Shown: in pieces, positions 5,801 to 6,576 of the stretch
Layout of the letters: each line of letters opens with the position of its first letter
Numbering within the stretch: position 1 is the stretch's first letter
Source of the DNA: a bacterium
GTDB taxonomy: Bacteria; Bacteroidota; Bacteroidia; Bacteroidales; Bacteroidaceae
Reading direction: 5' to 3'
Assembly: GCA_004559785.1 (NCBI GenBank)
Contig: SFXD01000098.1
Span: 1 to 6,576 of the forward strand
DNA: 6,576 nt
Notes under the pieces: model-generated
Told to the model about the DNA's origin: nothing
What the model saw: only the letters and a program-made list of their open reading frames with translations
Database searches by the model: none
Made by a program: the position numbers and the translations under genes

Positions 5801-6576
5801 ATTCCAAGACTTATCCCCGTTTCGAGAACCCTACCCGCAACTGCGGCATCACCCAAAGCGGCGGCGACATCACATACTACGGTAGCCTCACCAGCTTCAT
5901 GCCAGGCAACATGAACCCTGCGGTGAATGCAGCGAGCTACACTGGCGACCATACTTCTTGGGGCATAGACATCATTGGAACGACACGAGACTACGGAGGC
6001 CTGCCTGACATAGGTGCTGTTGAAGATACCAGTCTGCCACCTAACGACGGCAATACATATTATGTAAGAGGTACAGATGGCAGTGATAGCAACGATGGCT
6101 CATCGTGGGGCAAGGCTTTTGCTACCGTTGCCCATGCGCTCAACGTTGCAAAGACCGCCGTCACGAATGATGCCAACAAGATTATAAATGTCTGGGTAGC
6201 TAAGGGGGAGTATACGAATTATACATCTACCGAAACTTTGTCCGCACCAGAATTCTCCAATGAGAATGCAGAGCATTGGTATAACATGTATTTCAACAGA
6301 GGAGACAAAGCCTTCAGGGATGCTGGGGATAATGCCAAGATTACAACAGGTACTGTTGGCGAAGGTTACGATTATCAGTGGAAATTCATTGGTACAAGTT
6401 CTGATTTCGTCATAATGAGCAGAAGTGGTCGATATATAACGACTTTTACTCCTGATAGTAAGGCTGATGGAAGGTTTTATACAGGTGTAAAGGATGCAGA
6501 TGTATCTACTGCTATGCATTTCTATATGAAGTCGCATGGTAATTACTCTGAAATCATCCGTTTGGGTGACACAAAT
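2836..6576 (+). CDS. Giant secreted right-handed beta-helix protein, probable surface adhesin (3' truncated)
   Basis: I translated this frame line by line; it is open to the window edge, giving 1247 residues without a stop. Residues 1-36 form a signal peptide with a hydrophobic core (20-34) and likely cleavage at LHA/Q37. Module 1 (about 42-590) has an opening cap with SWASPKSNVQDAIND, KIYVASGTYTP (95-105) and SVYGGF (128-133). GGA or GGG turns at 268, 293, 324, 348 and 385 follow, with helix rungs to about 440. Module 2 (about 608-1063) repeats the plan with SVYGGF at 708-713 and closes with DIIGTTRDYGGLPDIGAVE, typical of the end of Bacteroidetes beta-helix modules. Module 3 opens at 1073 with YYVRGTDGSDSNDGSSWGKAF. 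No polysaccharide-lyase catalytic set is evident, so binding or scaffolding is likelier than enzymatic activity. The C-terminal anchor is out of view. Codon use shifts to AT-rich in module 3. An alternative start is ATG 2848 (MKTRYD). Confidence 0.85.
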   Translation, partial: MNGKMKTRYDIRYMSGLHRLCLAAWLMLGITIALHAQTDYLTRYVATTVKYGGTNYTGSYTNSGLSWASPKSNVQDAINDLRSYMVTNGITSGGKIYVASGTYTPTESTEESGGTTLNLSFKMFSGISVYGGFNADDAEVDDANADGTAGRLYAYQKRQLVNYEGTDAGTYFSPSAGGKPVRLKYVSTLSGNLNRNRVSNLEWNDSRQNYTVTYPGNTYHVVFFATNGFDESGRAKPLQESSVLNGFRIQYGYANNNDAVNRYHTAYGGGVYAVDGASVEYCEVSYCTATRNGGAVYCDGGGDISHCFLHTNQAQGMGILYGQGGAVMLDGKGSVSHSYLINNYAREGGAIALTDAEDLGRNNTYQYASSVVSCLVANNTAASEGGGIYINHGGVLDNTGIYRNRCNGTGVIVGGTANGQAANLYAGEATRVYNSTIWGGSLGTSADSRDDIQYATNVKEGQERPLLAYVAISRHDEADWTYTRKKNVFGVADDNVSTSASGNSYRYLALKKPTAETGVMTSVTGSDYLTTYDWQPYFFSAIAVAGVQHRDLPAESGVDLGLPATITDIVGDDFTPTATLGPRTAQIEVATPGTSASVVSGQQGTGKVYTLYVDPNRTSDMTPDPSGNYLKAGASWDTPLNNLRMALAFFRRVSQGETGLKDADGNDVAWDGSCRYQVVVKEGTLHPTINTGTATLRSSSIWMVDNVSVYGGFDTSLSGTDIDARNPVSHPSVISGQVMNEGFAYNSATLVQFGNVDGALLDGFCLTLANAASQSNYPADGKGGAIRVRNDKRMYTDASGWHVQDVSDGNRKTMTSNQIRNCIVSNCGALDGAAIYIDTENASTTTLENVIAHNNGTNFNSTGNIAQNESYSALTPDGRSHSVIYVGANSTANISHCDVLRNVGYGIYLDGGTANVTNSLFYANLDKERTETNGFDPNSTQPKAPRLMQPIHMDGTATLSGSNNLFDDTADATCQTVGTAVFDYTFVTDSKTYPRFENPTRNCGITQSGGDITYYGSLTSFMPGNMNPAVNAASYTGDHTSWGIDIIGTTRDYGGLPDIGAVEDTSLPPNDGNTYYVRGTDGSDSNDGSSWGKAFATVAHALNVAKTAVTNDANKIINVWVAKGEYTNYTSTETLSAPEFSNENAEHWYNMYFNRGDKAFRDAGDNAKITTGTVGEGYDYQWKFIGTSSDFVIMSRSGRYITTFTPDSKADGRFYTGVKDADVSTAMHFYMKSHGNYSEIIRLGDTN
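3670..4155 (+). repeat. Beta-helix rung ladder of module 1 (protein-level repeats)
   Basis: A nine-residue motif, [VIL]x[NHSY][CST]x[VLI]xx followed usually by N, recurs at protein residues 279, 304, 335, 371, 396 and 432. The copies are VEYCEVSYC, ISHCFLHTN, VSHSYLINN, VVSCLVANN, LDNTGIYRN and VYNSTIWGG. The spacing of 25, 31, 36, 25 and 36 residues fits successive turns of a right-handed parallel beta-helix with loops of varying length. Between rungs stand GGA or GGG turns, as in chlamydial polymorphic membrane proteins. Confidence 0.75.
5290..5607 (+). repeat. Beta-helix rung ladder of module 2 (protein-level repeats)
   Basis: The same nine-residue motif appears at residues 819, 847, 894 and 916: IRNCIVSNC, LENVIAHNN, ISHCDVLRN and VTNSLFYAN. 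Cys at the fourth position recurs as in module 1. The ladder is shorter and less regular than the first, with spacing of 28, 47 and 22 residues. Confidence 0.7.

Noticed and set aside
5113..5952. 279-codon open frame on the minus strand
   Set aside because: Antisense shadow of module 2 of the beta-helix gene; no recognisable motif, signal or gene context.
6100..6537. 145-codon open frame on the minus strand in the AT-richer end
   Set aside because: The + strand frame across the same bases continues a recognisable beta-helix module opening (GSDSNDGSSWGKAF). The antisense frame has no recognisable feature.
2836..6576. Polysaccharide lyase or other beta-helix enzyme
   Set aside because: The fold signal is shared with pectate-lyase-like enzymes, but I see no convincing catalytic cluster. 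The Gly-Gly-Ala turns and module caps fit surface adhesins better.

Overview
The window reads as a Bacteroidales-type surface-fimbria (pilus) locus, all on the + strand. The reasons are two consecutive fimbrillin-like lipoproteins with Bacteroidetes-style lipid-attachment signals, a very large parallel beta-helix surface protein, weak or absent Shine-Dalgarno sequences, and short A-rich leaders. Genus cannot be fixed from the sequence; a Prevotella- or Bacteroides-like bacterium is a reasonable guess. There are no RNA genes, CRISPR arrays or mobile-element genes in the window.

Layout: (1) 1-159, the last 52 codons of an unrecognised gene ending in five asparagines. (2) 160-257, a short spacer with two GC-rich hairpins, the second a perfect 10-bp stem ending 5 nt before the next start codon. 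(3) 258-1517, a fimbrillin-like lipoprotein (Mfa_like_1 type). (4) 1518-1608, a spacer built almost entirely of a 9-nt tandem repeat with CTA recurring at exact 9-nt intervals. (5) 1609-2766, a second fimbrillin-like lipoprotein. (6) 2767-2835, a spacer that carries a near copy of the 3' end of gene 5. (7) 2836-6576 and beyond, the first 1247 codons of a giant secreted protein with two complete right-handed beta-helix modules and the start of a third. It stays open to the right edge, so its C-terminus and anchoring signal are not visible.

The three main genes are probably co-transcribed, with gaps of 91 and 69 nt. By analogy with known Bacteroidales type V pili, the lipoproteins would be exported to the outer membrane, processed after an arginine near the N-terminus and assembled as fimbrial or accessory subunits. 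The beta-helix protein would be a co-expressed adhesin or tip/stalk component. This functional link is inference from gene order.

The points most worth a second look are the strictly phased 9-nt repeat, the hairpin over the gene 3 start, the modular beta-helix with its recurring nine-residue rung motif, and the drop in GC content inside the giant gene where its third module begins, which suggests mosaic assembly of the adhesin.
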